A stretch of DNA of 64,000 nucleotides from Saprospirales bacterium GYS_P2D (GTDB taxonomy: Bacteria > Bacteroidota > Bacteroidia > Chitinophagales > Saprospiraceae): positions 248,001 to 312,000 of the forward strand of contig WUUP01000002.1 of assembly GCA_009833045.1 (NCBI GenBank). The letters are read 5' to 3'. Below, in pieces: positions 26,482-35,353 of the stretch (its first letter is position 1; each line of letters begins with the position of its first letter). The position numbers and the translations under genes were made by a program. The notes under the pieces were generated by a model. The model saw only the letters and a list, made by a program, of their open reading frames with translations, was not told the origin of the DNA and searched no databases.

Positions 26482-27967
26482 AATTCTCGACCCAGTAGAA
26501 GTATACCAAGAGCTGTTTTTTGATATCCATAAAGCCGCTATAATAGATGATGACAAAGCAATAGCTGATGCTCGTGCTCGTATTCATCCTGATGTGATAC
26601 TAAAGGCTTACAGAAAAGAAAAAGCTGCACCTGATTTTGACTTAAAGACTTTTGTCGAAGAATATTTTGAAGTTCCTACTTCGGCTATCCCAATGGAGAA
26701 TACCGTAGAACGCCTCCCCATCAATGATCATCTCGATAAGATATGGGGCGCTCTGAAGCGCCAGCCATCCAACGGAAAGTATCGATCTACCCTACTCCCG
26801 CTACCTTACTCTTATATTGTTCCTGGAGGCAGGTTCAATGAGATTTACTATTGGGATAGCTACTTTACTATGCTCGGTCTCAAAGAAGCCGGAGATCTTG
26901 AATCGATCGAAGAAATGATCAAGAATTTCTGCCATTTCTTACAGGAGTATGGACATATACCCAATGGTAATCGATCCTACTTTTTGAGTAGGTCACAGCC
27001 TCCATTTTTCTCGCTCATGGTAAAGCTGCTTATAAAAGCTACCACTCAATATAAAATAAAAGACTATCTCCCATGCCTCGTCAGAGAGTATAACTTCTGG
27101 ATGAAAGGTACTGAGACCCTCAAAGAGGATGGAGAATATCTACGAGTGATCAAGCGTGGTAGCTATCTACTCAATCGATACTACGATGCTAAGGATACTC
27201 CTCGAGAAGAGATGTACGGCCATGATTTAAGCCTTATTAACTTCTCTAATGAAGTGCACAATCCGCTATTCAGACATATACGAGCTGCATGCGAGTCTGG
27301 TTGGGATTTCTCCAGTAGATGGTTTAGAGATCCTGCTGACTTCACGAGTATCCATACGACTGAAATTATACCTGTCGATCTAAACTGCTTATTGTGGCAC
27401 TTGGAGCAGCTAATATCAGAATGCTACAATGCCATGGGTAAAGACGAATTAGCGCTGAACTATGGTATACTGGCAGTAAATCGTAAAAAAGCAATTCAGG
27501 AGATATTTTGGAATGAAGAAACTCAGTACTTCCATGACTATGACATGAGTATTGATAGACATACTTCTGTCAAAAGTCTGGCCGGCATGTATCCGCTTTA
27601 CTTTGGCCTCTGCTCTCAGGATCAAGCGGATCACTGTGCAGACATGATAAAATCGGAATTTCTGCAAGACGGTGGTTTAGTCTCTACTACACTGACCACA
27701 GGACTCCAGTGGGACGCTCCTAATGGATGGGCACCTCTACACTGGATCGCCATCAGAGGCCTCATGAGAAATGGGCACAGAGACCTAGCCCAAGAAATAG
27801 CTCATAGATGGATCAAACTAAATCAAGATGTATATCAACGGACTGGTAAAATGCTTGAAAAATACAACGTAGTTGATATCACTCTCGAGGGAGGAGGTGG
27901 AGAGTATCCGGTCCAGGATGGATTTGGATGGACCAATGGCGTGTATACGGCATTGACCCATCTCTAA
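26474..27967 (+). CDS. treF: Alpha,alpha-trehalase (GH37)
   Basis: A 497-residue GH37 trehalase. Both family signatures are present: 'PGGRFNEIYYWDSYFTMLGL' (about residues 117-136) and 'QWDAPNGWAP' (about residues 412-421). 'NGNRSYFLSRSQPPFFS' and 'WDFSSRWF' are further typical blocks, and the C-terminal 'EKYNVVDITLEGGGGEYPVQDGFGWTNGV' completes the active-site set. It hydrolyses trehalose to two glucose. There is no signal peptide, so it acts in the cytoplasm, consistent with import by the overlapping MFS gene. Confidence 0.96.
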   Translation: MSKILDPVEVYQELFFDIHKAAIIDDDKAIADARARIHPDVILKAYRKEKAAPDFDLKTFVEEYFEVPTSAIPMENTVERLPINDHLDKIWGALKRQPSNGKYRSTLLPLPYSYIVPGGRFNEIYYWDSYFTMLGLKEAGDLESIEEMIKNFCHFLQEYGHIPNGNRSYFLSRSQPPFFSLMVKLLIKATTQYKIKDYLPCLVREYNFWMKGTETLKEDGEYLRVIKRGSYLLNRYYDAKDTPREEMYGHDLSLINFSNEVHNPLFRHIRAACESGWDFSSRWFRDPADFTSIHTTEIIPVDLNCLLWHLEQLISECYNAMGKDELALNYGILAVNRKKAIQEIFWNEETQYFHDYDMSIDRHTSVKSLAGMYPLYFGLCSQDQADHCADMIKSEFLQDGGLVSTTLTTGLQWDAPNGWAPLHWIAIRGLMRNGHRDLAQEIAHRWIKLNQDVYQRTGKMLEKYNVVDITLEGGGGEYPVQDGFGWTNGVYTALTHL

Positions 27968-27987
27968 AATCTCTTTTTATAATTTTC

Positions 27988-28968
27988 CTATCGGTACATC
28001 ACAGCTTTGACAGCTTGAATGACTTTGGTAGGGGTTGGTAGGTATTCGTCTACAAATGGTGCTGCATATGGTAGTGAGGTGTCTGCACTATTCACTCGTG
28101 TCACTGGAGCATCCAAATAGTCAAATGCATATTTCTGAATCTCATAAGCGATCTCAGCACTGACTCCAGCAAATGGCCAACACTCATCGATCACGACTAA
28201 TCGATTTGTCTTTTTCACAGAGTTCACGATCGTCTCATGATCTAATGGTCGGATAGTACGAAGGTCGATGACTTCTGCACTGATACCGTCTTTAGCGAGT
28301 TCTTCAGCTGCAGCTTTCGTGACTTCCATCATCTTATTGAATGATACTAATGTCACATCAGTACCTTCTCTTCTGATGGCTGCTTTTCCTATCGGTGTGA
28401 GGTACTCTTCTTCTGGCACTTCGCCTTTGAGTCCGTAGAGCTGCTCTGACTCCATGAAACAAATCGGATCATCATCACGGATAGCCGACTTCAGGAGACC
28501 TTTGGCATCTTTAGGATCTGTGATCGAGATGACTTTGAGACCAGGAGTATTCGCCATCCAGCTCTCAAAAGTCTGTGAGTGCTGCTGAGCGAGCTGCCCT
28601 GCAGATCCTGATGGACCTCTGAATACGATCGGACAATTGAACTGCCCTGCAGACTGCGATAAAGTCTTAGCGGCATTATTGACTATTTGGTCAAAAGCAA
28701 GAATGGCAAAGTTCCAAGTCATAAACTCTACAATAGGTCTTAGGCCATTCATAGCAGCACCAACACCGATACCTGCAAAGCCCAACTCGGCTATCGGAGT
28801 ATCTATCACTCGCTCAGGACCAAATTCGTCCAGCATGCCTTTACTTACTTTGTATGCACCATTGTATTGTGCGACCTCTTCTCCCATTAAGAATACATCA
28901 GGATCTCGTCTCATCTCCTCAGACATGGCCTCACCTAATGCTTGACGTAGCGTTATAACTCTTCCCAT
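27988..28968 (-). CDS. pdhB: Pyruvate dehydrogenase E1 component, beta subunit
   Basis: A 326-residue thiamine-diphosphate enzyme subunit. 'GRVITLRQALGEAMSEEMRRDPDVFLMGEEVAQYNGAYKVSKGMLDEFG', 'DTPIAELGFAGIGVGAAMNGLRPIVEFMTWNFAILAFDQIVNNAAK' and 'DLRTIRPLDHETIVNSVKKTNRLVVIDE' are all typical of alpha2-beta2-type E1 beta subunits. It pairs with an E1 alpha not in this window. Branched-chain E1 beta is the alternative, but the sequence pattern fits PdhB. The ATG at 28968 is used; the longer frame starts with TTG inside the promoter box. Confidence 0.93.
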   Translation of the reverse strand: MGRVITLRQALGEAMSEEMRRDPDVFLMGEEVAQYNGAYKVSKGMLDEFGPERVIDTPIAELGFAGIGVGAAMNGLRPIVEFMTWNFAILAFDQIVNNAAKTLSQSAGQFNCPIVFRGPSGSAGQLAQQHSQTFESWMANTPGLKVISITDPKDAKGLLKSAIRDDDPICFMESEQLYGLKGEVPEEEYLTPIGKAAIRREGTDVTLVSFNKMMEVTKAAAEELAKDGISAEVIDLRTIRPLDHETIVNSVKKTNRLVVIDECWPFAGVSAEIAYEIQKYAFDYLDAPVTRVNSADTSLPYAAPFVDEYLPTPTKVIQAVKAVMYR

Positions 28969-28983
28969 GATTTCAATTTTGCG

Positions 28984-28991
28984 CAAAAATA
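28984..28991 (-). promoter_or_regulatory. Bacteroidota-type -7 box for pdhB
   Basis: The minus strand reads TATTTTTG, matching TAnnTTTG, 16 bp upstream of the pdhB ATG. Confidence 0.35.
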
Positions 28992-29022
28992 GTATTCTGC
29001 CAATTTATACAGGCCTAACAAT

Positions 29023-30357
29023 TCAATTTTCTATTAGTTCGAGCATATTGATTCCTCCAAAGTTTCCAGAACTCATCAGTAGATATACTGCATCATTATT
29101 CATATATCTCCCTAAGCTCTCTCTCAACTGCTCCACATCACTGAGGACCTGTATATGTGTATGCTGAAAAGCTTGATATACATCCTCGTGATCTAATGGA
29201 TCCAATCGCTTCATCCTGACAGCATGAGGATCAAAAAAGACGATACATTCATCTGCTCCATCCAGGGCACCAGCATATTGAGGGATGAATGCTTTACTCA
29301 GACTGCTATAGGTGTGCAGCTCCAATACTACCTTGATTTTAGTTTTTTGATGTTTTTGTCGGACAGCCTCAGTAGTTGCTTTTACTTTGGATGGAGCATG
29401 GGCAAAATCTCGATATATCAATGGTTTCTCACAAATCTTTTCCAATCGCTTTCCTGCTCCCGAGAAGTCTTCGATCGCACTCAAGAAGTCTACTGGATCA
29501 ATTCCTACCTGCTGACAGGCGAGCATAGCCGCATGCATATTGGCCATATTGTGCCTGCCAAAAACTTCAGGATTAAATCTGTCCTCATTATAGAGTATTT
29601 GACCATCAGCATTTGTATCTAAAGCATCATAGCTCACTATTTCACCCTTAATATCCTGAGATTGCACTAATTCTTTAAGGAGCTCATCATCTTCAGACCA
29701 TATCAACATGCCATCGTCATCGATCTGCGAAAATAGCGTCCTAAACTCCTTCAAATAATCATCATAAGTGGGGAAAACATTCATATGATCCCAAGCTACG
29801 CCTGTAGTGATGATCACATCACCTTGATAATGCAGCATTTTAGGTCTACTGTCTAATCGGCTACTCAGATATTCATCACCTTCTACCACTGCTATATCGG
29901 CAGTATCTGACATCCTGACCATCCTATCAAAACCATCAATAATACCACCTACCAAGTAATCAAAATCATAATCTAAAGTGCGCAATACATGCATGATCAT
30001 GGAGGTAGTCGTTGTCTTACCATGACTGCCGGTGACCACTATTTTCTTTTTGTCCTTGATATGCTCTGCGATGTACTCTGGAAAAGATACAATCCGTAAT
30101 CCCAACTTTTGCGCTTTTATTAATTCTGGATTGTCCAGTTGTGCATGCATGCCCAATATCACTAAGTCTTTCTCCTCAGTGATACTATCAGCATCCCAGC
30201 CTATCACCTCTGGGAGTAGTCCCACACTCGCTAATCTACTCCTCGCAGGATCATATATTTCATCATCTGATCCAGTGACCTGATGGCCCAAAGCTTGGAG
30301 CTCCATAGCCAGATTGTGCATGATGCTACCCCCGATAGCTATTAAATGAATATTCAT
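29023..30357 (-). CDS. mpl: Mur ligase family, UDP-N-acetylmuramate:tripeptide ligase-like (Mpl)
   Basis: A 444-residue Mur ligase. N-terminal 'MNIHLIAIGGSIMHNLAMELQALGHQVTGSDDEIYDPARSRL' is the Mpl/MurC type UDP-binding fold, 'VTGSHGKTTTTSMIMHVL' (about residues 108-125) is the ATP loop, 'VVEGDEY' is the metal site and 'VFGRHNMANMHAAMLACQ' the central signature. The C-terminal part has 'DFAHAPSKVKATTEAVR'. Mpl re-attaches recycled murein tripeptide to UDP-MurNAc. MurC is the close alternative, but the start and the missing typical MurC tail favour Mpl. Confidence 0.87.
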   Translation of the reverse strand: MNIHLIAIGGSIMHNLAMELQALGHQVTGSDDEIYDPARSRLASVGLLPEVIGWDADSITEEKDLVILGMHAQLDNPELIKAQKLGLRIVSFPEYIAEHIKDKKKIVVTGSHGKTTTTSMIMHVLRTLDYDFDYLVGGIIDGFDRMVRMSDTADIAVVEGDEYLSSRLDSRPKMLHYQGDVIITTGVAWDHMNVFPTYDDYLKEFRTLFSQIDDDGMLIWSEDDELLKELVQSQDIKGEIVSYDALDTNADGQILYNEDRFNPEVFGRHNMANMHAAMLACQQVGIDPVDFLSAIEDFSGAGKRLEKICEKPLIYRDFAHAPSKVKATTEAVRQKHQKTKIKVVLELHTYSSLSKAFIPQYAGALDGADECIVFFDPHAVRMKRLDPLDHEDVYQAFQHTHIQVLSDVEQLRESLGRYMNNDAVYLLMSSGNFGGINMLELIEN

Positions 30358-30413
30358 ACTTTATATTAAATAAAAGTGTAATATAAATATTTATACTTCA
30401 ATTGAAATATCTA

Positions 30414-30421
30414 TACCTTTG
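30414..30421 (+). promoter_or_regulatory. Bacteroidota-type -7 box before the tiny lipoprotein gene
   Basis: TACCTTTG, an exact TAnnTTTG match, in an otherwise AT-rich gap 65 bp before ATG 30486. Confidence 0.4.
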
Positions 30422-30485
30422 TATCGTTTTATTCACCGTCGCACAGAAATGTAAGATTAGGCGACCACTATATAATGCGATAATT

Positions 30486-30623
30486 ATGAAATCAAGTACT
30501 AAACGTCTTTCACAAGGATTATTTTTGGCTTTAGCAGTTGTATTATTGAGCTCATGCAACAGAGGCACTGGATGTCCATCAAGCTTTGACATTCAGCCTA
30601 TTTTGAGCATTTTCGGATTTTAA
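30486..30623 (+). CDS. Tiny lipoprotein, 45 residues
   Basis: MKSSTKRLSQGLFLALAVVLLSSC is a complete lipoprotein signal with the lipobox Cys at residue 24, leaving only about 21 mature residues (NRGTGCPSSFDIQPILSIFGF). An upstream in-frame ATG at 30402 would add a poor N-terminus, so 30486 is preferred. Small lipoproteins with a 'GTGCP' motif near the Cys occur in Bacteroidota, but I know no function. It precedes mnmD by 17 bp on the same strand. A TACCTTTG box lies at 30414-30421, about 65 bp upstream. Confidence 0.6.
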   Translation: MKSSTKRLSQGLFLALAVVLLSSCNRGTGCPSSFDIQPILSIFGF

Positions 30624-30640
30624 GTAGTTCTCTGAAAAAT

Positions 30641-31318
30641 ATGGATGCGGATGTAGAGCATCAGTTGACCGAAGACGGATCTTCGACCTTATTCTCGACA
30701 CAGTTTCAGGCTCACTATCACTCCACTCATGGTGCGATAAATGAATCTAATCACGTATTTATCAAATGCGGTTTAGAGCACATCATCAACAGCTACCCTT
30801 CACTTGCTCCGATACGTATTTTAGAGTTTGGTCTTGGTACTGGACTCAACGCTTTATTGACCGCTCAGTATGCACGAGATCACGCAGTGTCTATCTACTA
30901 TGAGTCAATGGAAGCTTATCCTGTATCTATCGAACTCATCTCTCAGCTCAACTATGCCGACACACCAGCAGATACTCAGCTACTCACCGATATCCATGAG
31001 GCTCATTGGGGACAGACTGCGACTATTAGTCCTTCATTCGATTTGCGCAAAAGAGAGATAAAGTTTGAAGACTTTTTGCCCGATGGATTATTTCATCTCA
31101 TCTATTTTGACGCCTTCGCTCCTACGACCCAGGCACACCTCTGGGAAGAGACTATCATGAAGAAATGCTATGAATCCTTGGCTCCTAATGGAGCTTTAGT
31201 CACGTTTTGTGCCAAAGGCTCTTTTAAACGGGCACTCAGGGCGGTAGGATTCACAGTAGAGCGACTGCCCGGTCCTCCCGGTAAGCGAGAAATGACCAGA
31301 GCTGCTAAATTACTTTAA
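30641..31318 (+). CDS. mnmD: tRNA (5-methylaminomethyl-2-thiouridine)(34)-methyltransferase MnmD
   Basis: A 225-residue protein equal to the N-terminal methyltransferase half of MnmC. 'LTEDGSSTLFSTQFQAHYHSTHGAINESNHVFIKCGLE' opens it and 'LEFGLGTGLNALLT' is the SAM-binding motif. 'HLIYFDAFAPTTQAHLWEETIMKKCYESLAPNGALVTFCAKGSFKRALRAVGF' and 'LPGPPGKREMTRA' complete the pattern. It carries out the last methylation of mnm5s2U34 in wobble tRNA. The oxidase half of MnmC is absent, as usual in this phylum. Confidence 0.94.
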   Translation: MDADVEHQLTEDGSSTLFSTQFQAHYHSTHGAINESNHVFIKCGLEHIINSYPSLAPIRILEFGLGTGLNALLTAQYARDHAVSIYYESMEAYPVSIELISQLNYADTPADTQLLTDIHEAHWGQTATISPSFDLRKREIKFEDFLPDGLFHLIYFDAFAPTTQAHLWEETIMKKCYESLAPNGALVTFCAKGSFKRALRAVGFTVERLPGPPGKREMTRAAKLL

Positions 31319-31445
31319 TCTTCGATAAATAACTACCTGTTTATCAATTATTTACATCATCACGCTATATAGTATTTATTCAATACTATCTATATTCGAT
31401 AAGAATTCTCTTATCTTTCGCATTCACACTAAAACCATAGTCTGA

Positions 31446-32756
31446 ATGAAAAAATTAGCCCTACACTGGCAGATCATCTTAGGCATGATCCTCGGAGTCA
31501 TAGCAGGTATTATAGCTGTACAGTTTAGCGGGGGAAAGGAATTTATCAGTGATTGGGTGAAGCCATTTGGCACCATATTCATTAATTCTCTCAAGCTCAT
31601 AGCAGTCCCGCTCATTGTGGCCTCATTGATCAAAGGTGTATCAGATCTCAAAGACATCTCTAAGCTATCCAAGATGGGTGGTCGCACGATTGGGATCTAC
31701 TTATTAAGTACAGTATTCGCCGTGACAACAGGATTGTTAGCCGTGAACATCATTAAGCCGGGAAAACTCGTGAATCCAGATACACGAGAGGCCCTCACAG
31801 CTGACTATGCGACAGATGCCTCCGGTAAAATAGCACTCGCAGAAGGACAAAAGGATGTAGGACCACTCCAAGCCTTAGTTGATTTAGTTCCTTCTAACAT
31901 ATTCGAAGCACTATCGAGCAATGGCAATATGCTACAGGTGATCTTTTTTGTCATATTCTTTGGCATTGGACTCATCCTCATAGAACCAGAAAAAGCAAAA
32001 CCCGTCAAAGACTTTTTTGATGCACTCAATGAAGTGATTTTAAAACTGATCGATCTCATCATGATCGCTGCGCCAATTGGTGTGTTTGCCCTGTTAGCGG
32101 CATTAGTAGCGGAGTCACCATCACCAGATATATTCAAGGCATTGATCGGTTATTCCCTTACAGTATTATTAGGTTTGGGTATATTGATTTTTGGTCTATA
32201 CCCCATACTTATTAAAGTATTCACTGGCAAAAGTCCCATGTTTTTCTTTAAAGGTATCAGTCCAGCACAGCTTTTAGCATTTTCTACCAGCAGTAGTGCG
32301 GCTACCTTACCTGTGACGATGGAGCGTGTAGAGGAGCATCTCGGTGTAGATCGAGAGGTGACCAGCTTTGTCCTGCCCATAGGAGCTACTATTAACATGG
32401 ATGGCACGAGTCTCTATCAGGCCGTTGCGGCCGTATTCATAGCTCAAGCTTATGGCTTAGACCTCGATCTGGGTACTCAGCTCGGCATCGTCGCTACCGC
32501 CACTTTAGCTTCTATTGGCACTGCTGCCGTACCAAGTGCTGGGATGGTGATGCTCGTGATTATTTTAGGGCAGGCAGGTATCCCAGAGGCCGGATTAGCA
32601 CTTATCTTTGCCGTGGATCGTCCTCTGGATATGTGTCGTACAGTGGCTAATATCACTGGTGACTCGACAGTATCTATGCTCGTCGCTAAATCACTGGGCA
32701 AACTGGGTGATCCTAAAGTCAAAAATTGGGATGATAATTATAAACTAAATCACTAA
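31446..32756 (+). CDS. Dicarboxylate/amino acid:cation symporter (DAACS)
   Basis: A 436-residue GltP/DctA-like transporter with about eight membrane helices and two re-entrant hairpins. The Ser-rich hairpin 'STSSSAATLPVTMERVEEHLGV' (about residues 282-303) and the 'GATINMDGTSLY' motif are clear, as are 'SIGTAAVPSAGMVML' and 'DRPLDMCRTVANITGDSTVSMLVA' near the C-terminus, which form the substrate and Na+ sites. A family-typical insertion lies near residues 105-145. It imports glutamate, aspartate or C4-dicarboxylates with Na+ or H+. It is transcribed ahead of a hypothetical gene 20 bp downstream. Confidence 0.94.
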   Translation: MKKLALHWQIILGMILGVIAGIIAVQFSGGKEFISDWVKPFGTIFINSLKLIAVPLIVASLIKGVSDLKDISKLSKMGGRTIGIYLLSTVFAVTTGLLAVNIIKPGKLVNPDTREALTADYATDASGKIALAEGQKDVGPLQALVDLVPSNIFEALSSNGNMLQVIFFVIFFGIGLILIEPEKAKPVKDFFDALNEVILKLIDLIMIAAPIGVFALLAALVAESPSPDIFKALIGYSLTVLLGLGILIFGLYPILIKVFTGKSPMFFFKGISPAQLLAFSTSSSAATLPVTMERVEEHLGVDREVTSFVLPIGATINMDGTSLYQAVAAVFIAQAYGLDLDLGTQLGIVATATLASIGTAAVPSAGMVMLVIILGQAGIPEAGLALIFAVDRPLDMCRTVANITGDSTVSMLVAKSLGKLGDPKVKNWDDNYKLNH

Positions 32757-32776
32757 AACAGAATTAACAATCATAT

Positions 32777-33307
32777 ATGAGTACTACAGCACTGGGAGTA
32801 GGATCCAGGGTGAAGCACCCTGCCTACGGAAATGGAGTAGTGATCGCTGTGACTAATACAGCGTACAAGGTATGCTTTATCCAATACGGTATAAAGCCAC
32901 TCGGTATCGACTATGATAGCTGGGAGGTAGTCGAAGAAGTGAGTAGCGAACCAGAGCTCACCTACAGCAATCTCGAAAAGTCTCTGATGCGCATATTGAC
33001 CGACTGGTCTGATATCTCCCAGGTCGTGGATCTTGGTGATAAGTGGATCGGTGGAACGATGATTCTGCGTCCTTATGATGATAGTCTCAAGGACAAGGAG
33101 ATTCCTATTGAAACATTCTTTCATAAGATCGTCATGGTACGTGATCGACTGAGAGTCATGGAGCAACGTATCAATAGTAGTCAACTATCTGACGAAGAAA
33201 AAGTCAACCTACAGCAGTATATCACTCGCATCTATGGCAGTCTGACCACCTTCAACATATTATTCAGAAATAAAGAAGACTCCTTCAGAGGAGAATCCAC
33301 TAAATAA
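32777..33307 (+). CDS. Conserved hypothetical protein with SH3-like N-terminus
   Basis: A 176-residue soluble protein. The first 55 residues ('GVGSRVKHPAYGNGVVIAVTNTAYKVCFIQYGIKPLGIDYDSWEV') look like an SH3/KOW-like fold related to the C-terminal part of helicases with a 'GxGxV' pattern. The rest is helical ('IETFFHKIVMVRDRLRVMEQRINSSQLSDEEKVNLQQYITRIYGSLTTFNILF'). I recognise it as a Bacteroidota conserved family of unknown function. It lies between the symporter and the TlpA-like gene, with 10 bp to the latter, suggesting an operon. Confidence 0.7.
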   Translation: MSTTALGVGSRVKHPAYGNGVVIAVTNTAYKVCFIQYGIKPLGIDYDSWEVVEEVSSEPELTYSNLEKSLMRILTDWSDISQVVDLGDKWIGGTMILRPYDDSLKDKEIPIETFFHKIVMVRDRLRVMEQRINSSQLSDEEKVNLQQYITRIYGSLTTFNILFRNKEDSFRGESTK

Positions 33308-33317
33308 GACTAAATCT

Positions 33318-34562
33318 ATGATTAGATTTTCGATCGCTCTTTTGGCTTTCTTTACGGCGCTCAGTGCATGTGTAGAGATTGCACAGCCTTTCTCAAAGGT
33401 GCCTCCTGGCATCTGGAGAGCCGAGTTGGAAATAGATGATGAACATCAGATCCCATTCAACTTTGAGATATCCTATGATGAAAATGATCAAATCCAAATG
33501 GAGATCATCAACGGAAAAGAGAGAATCGAAGTCTCAGATATAGATTTTGGTCGAAACAAAAAACTATTAGACACGCTTTTCATAGATTTTCCACTTATGG
33601 ATAGTCATATCAAAGCGATCTATAAAGAAAATGTCATAGAAGGCTTCTGGGTAGTCCGCAATCGTGATGACTACCAGATGCCTTTTGTTGCTAATTATGG
33701 TCAGAGCCACCGATTTTCCACGGATAATACTCCACCCATCACAAATGTAGCAGGTCGATGGCAAGCCACTTTTGAAATAGAAACTAAAGATGAGTATCCG
33801 GCTATCGGAGAGTTCACACAGGATGGCAATGTCGTCGAAGGAACCTTTCTTACTGAGACCGGAGACTATCGCTATCTGGCTGGAGAACTCCAAGGAGACG
33901 AGCTAATGCTCTCATGTTTTGACGGCTCTCATGCCTTTTTATTCACCGCTAAAGTGAGTGAATCTAAAACCATGCTGGGTCAGTTTTTCTCTGGAAATCA
34001 CTATGAGACAAATTGGACAGCTACTAAAAATGAGAATGCGAAGCTGACTGATCCTTATGCCCTAACAAAGGCCAAGAATGCTGACAAGCCAATTGACTTC
34101 AGCCTTCCTAATACAATGGGCAAAATGGTATCACTCGATGAGGCCCCATATGCAGGCAAGCCCAAACTCATAATGCTGATGGGCACTTGGTGTCCCAACT
34201 GCCTGGATGAGTCTAAATTCATACTCGACTATCTCAATAGGCATCCTCAAGTTGATCTCGAAGTAGTGGCTGTAGCATTTGAACGACATAAAGATGAAGC
34301 TAAAGCAAAGCAGGCCATCAAGACCTATAAAGATCGACTCGACATCCCATATGAAATGCTCTATGGTGGCTATTTTGATAAGGCTGAAGCAACAGAAAAC
34401 TTTGGATACCTCGATAAGATCATAAGCTATCCTACCCTACTTTTTGTAGATCAAAATAACCTGATACAGAAAGTCCATACTGGCTTCAGTGGTCCAGCTA
34501 CATCTACCTATGAAGCATTCGTCAAGGAATTTGAAAACGAAATACAAAAACTGACATCATGA
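33318..34562 (+). CDS. TlpA-like thioredoxin-fold lipoprotein
   Basis: A 414-residue lipoprotein (lipobox 'TALSAC', Cys 18). Residues 20-240 are a two-part beta-rich region of the kind seen in TlpA-family proteins of Bacteroidota. Residues 255-410 form a thioredoxin-like domain with the redox site 'GTWCPNCLDESKFIL' (CPNC). 'FVDQNNLIQKVHTGFSGPAT' gives the family's C-terminal strand pattern. It likely reduces disulfides or peroxides in the periplasm. It overlaps the SDR gene by 4 bp (ATGA). Confidence 0.85.
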   Translation: MIRFSIALLAFFTALSACVEIAQPFSKVPPGIWRAELEIDDEHQIPFNFEISYDENDQIQMEIINGKERIEVSDIDFGRNKKLLDTLFIDFPLMDSHIKAIYKENVIEGFWVVRNRDDYQMPFVANYGQSHRFSTDNTPPITNVAGRWQATFEIETKDEYPAIGEFTQDGNVVEGTFLTETGDYRYLAGELQGDELMLSCFDGSHAFLFTAKVSESKTMLGQFFSGNHYETNWTATKNENAKLTDPYALTKAKNADKPIDFSLPNTMGKMVSLDEAPYAGKPKLIMLMGTWCPNCLDESKFILDYLNRHPQVDLEVVAVAFERHKDEAKAKQAIKTYKDRLDIPYEMLYGGYFDKAEATENFGYLDKIISYPTLLFVDQNNLIQKVHTGFSGPATSTYEAFVKEFENEIQKLTS

Positions 34563-35341
34563 AACCTACATTACATAAAGTCGTACTGATCACAGGTGCC
34601 ACAGCTGGTATAGGCAAAGCAACGGCTAAGCAATTTGCTAAAAATGGATATGATCTCATCATCACTGGACGTAGAGCTGATCGATTAGAAAAGCTTAAAA
34701 AAAGCTTAGAGGATAAGTATGCGATAGATGTACTGACTCTCACTTTTGATGTGAGAAAAAAGAAGGAAGTCAAAACGGCCCTCTCGTCTCTCAAAGGCAA
34801 CTGGAAAAAGGTAGACATCCTGATAAATAATGCAGGATTGGCGGCAGGTCTCGAAGAATTTCATGAATCCAATCTGAGTGACTGGGAGACTATGATCGAT
34901 ACTAATGTCAAAGGGCTCCTCTATATGTCACGCCATATCTCAGACCTCATGGTCAAGCGTGGCAAAGGGCACATCATAAATATCTGTAGCACCGCAGGAC
35001 ACGAGGTGTATCCTAAAGGTCATGTATACTGTGCCACTAAACATGCCGTAAGCGCTATCACACAAGGTATGAGACAAGATTTATTTGACAAAAAAATAAA
35101 AGTAAGCCAAGTATCTCCTGGTGCGGTGGAAGAGACAGAGTTTTCGATGGTAAGATTCAAAGGTGATGCCGAGAAAGCAGCTATATATGACGACTACGTA
35201 CCACTCAACTCTAAGGATGTAGCCAAGGTCATATTTTTCGTCGCCTCACAGCCGAAACACGTCATGATACACGATATCGTGATGACAGGAAGACAACAGG
35301 CCACCGCTACGCTTTTCGACAAATCTGGTAGAGAGGCATAA
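34559..35341 (+). CDS. Short-chain dehydrogenase (YdfG-like)
   Basis: A 260-residue classical SDR. 'LITGATAGIGKATAKQFAKNGYDLIITGRR' is the NAD(P) motif, the Arg at the end favouring NADP. 'DILINNAGLAAG' and 'NICSTAGHEVYPKGHVYCATKHAV' provide the Ser-Tyr-Lys set (YxxxK). It resembles YdfG-type 3-hydroxy-acid dehydrogenases, which oxidise L-allo-threonine or reduce malonic semialdehyde. It is translationally coupled to the TlpA-like gene by a 4-bp overlap. Confidence 0.92.
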   Translation: MKPTLHKVVLITGATAGIGKATAKQFAKNGYDLIITGRRADRLEKLKKSLEDKYAIDVLTLTFDVRKKKEVKTALSSLKGNWKKVDILINNAGLAAGLEEFHESNLSDWETMIDTNVKGLLYMSRHISDLMVKRGKGHIINICSTAGHEVYPKGHVYCATKHAVSAITQGMRQDLFDKKIKVSQVSPGAVEETEFSMVRFKGDAEKAAIYDDYVPLNSKDVAKVIFFVASQPKHVMIHDIVMTGRQQATATLFDKSGREA

Positions 35342-35353
35342 GAAGGCTTTCGG

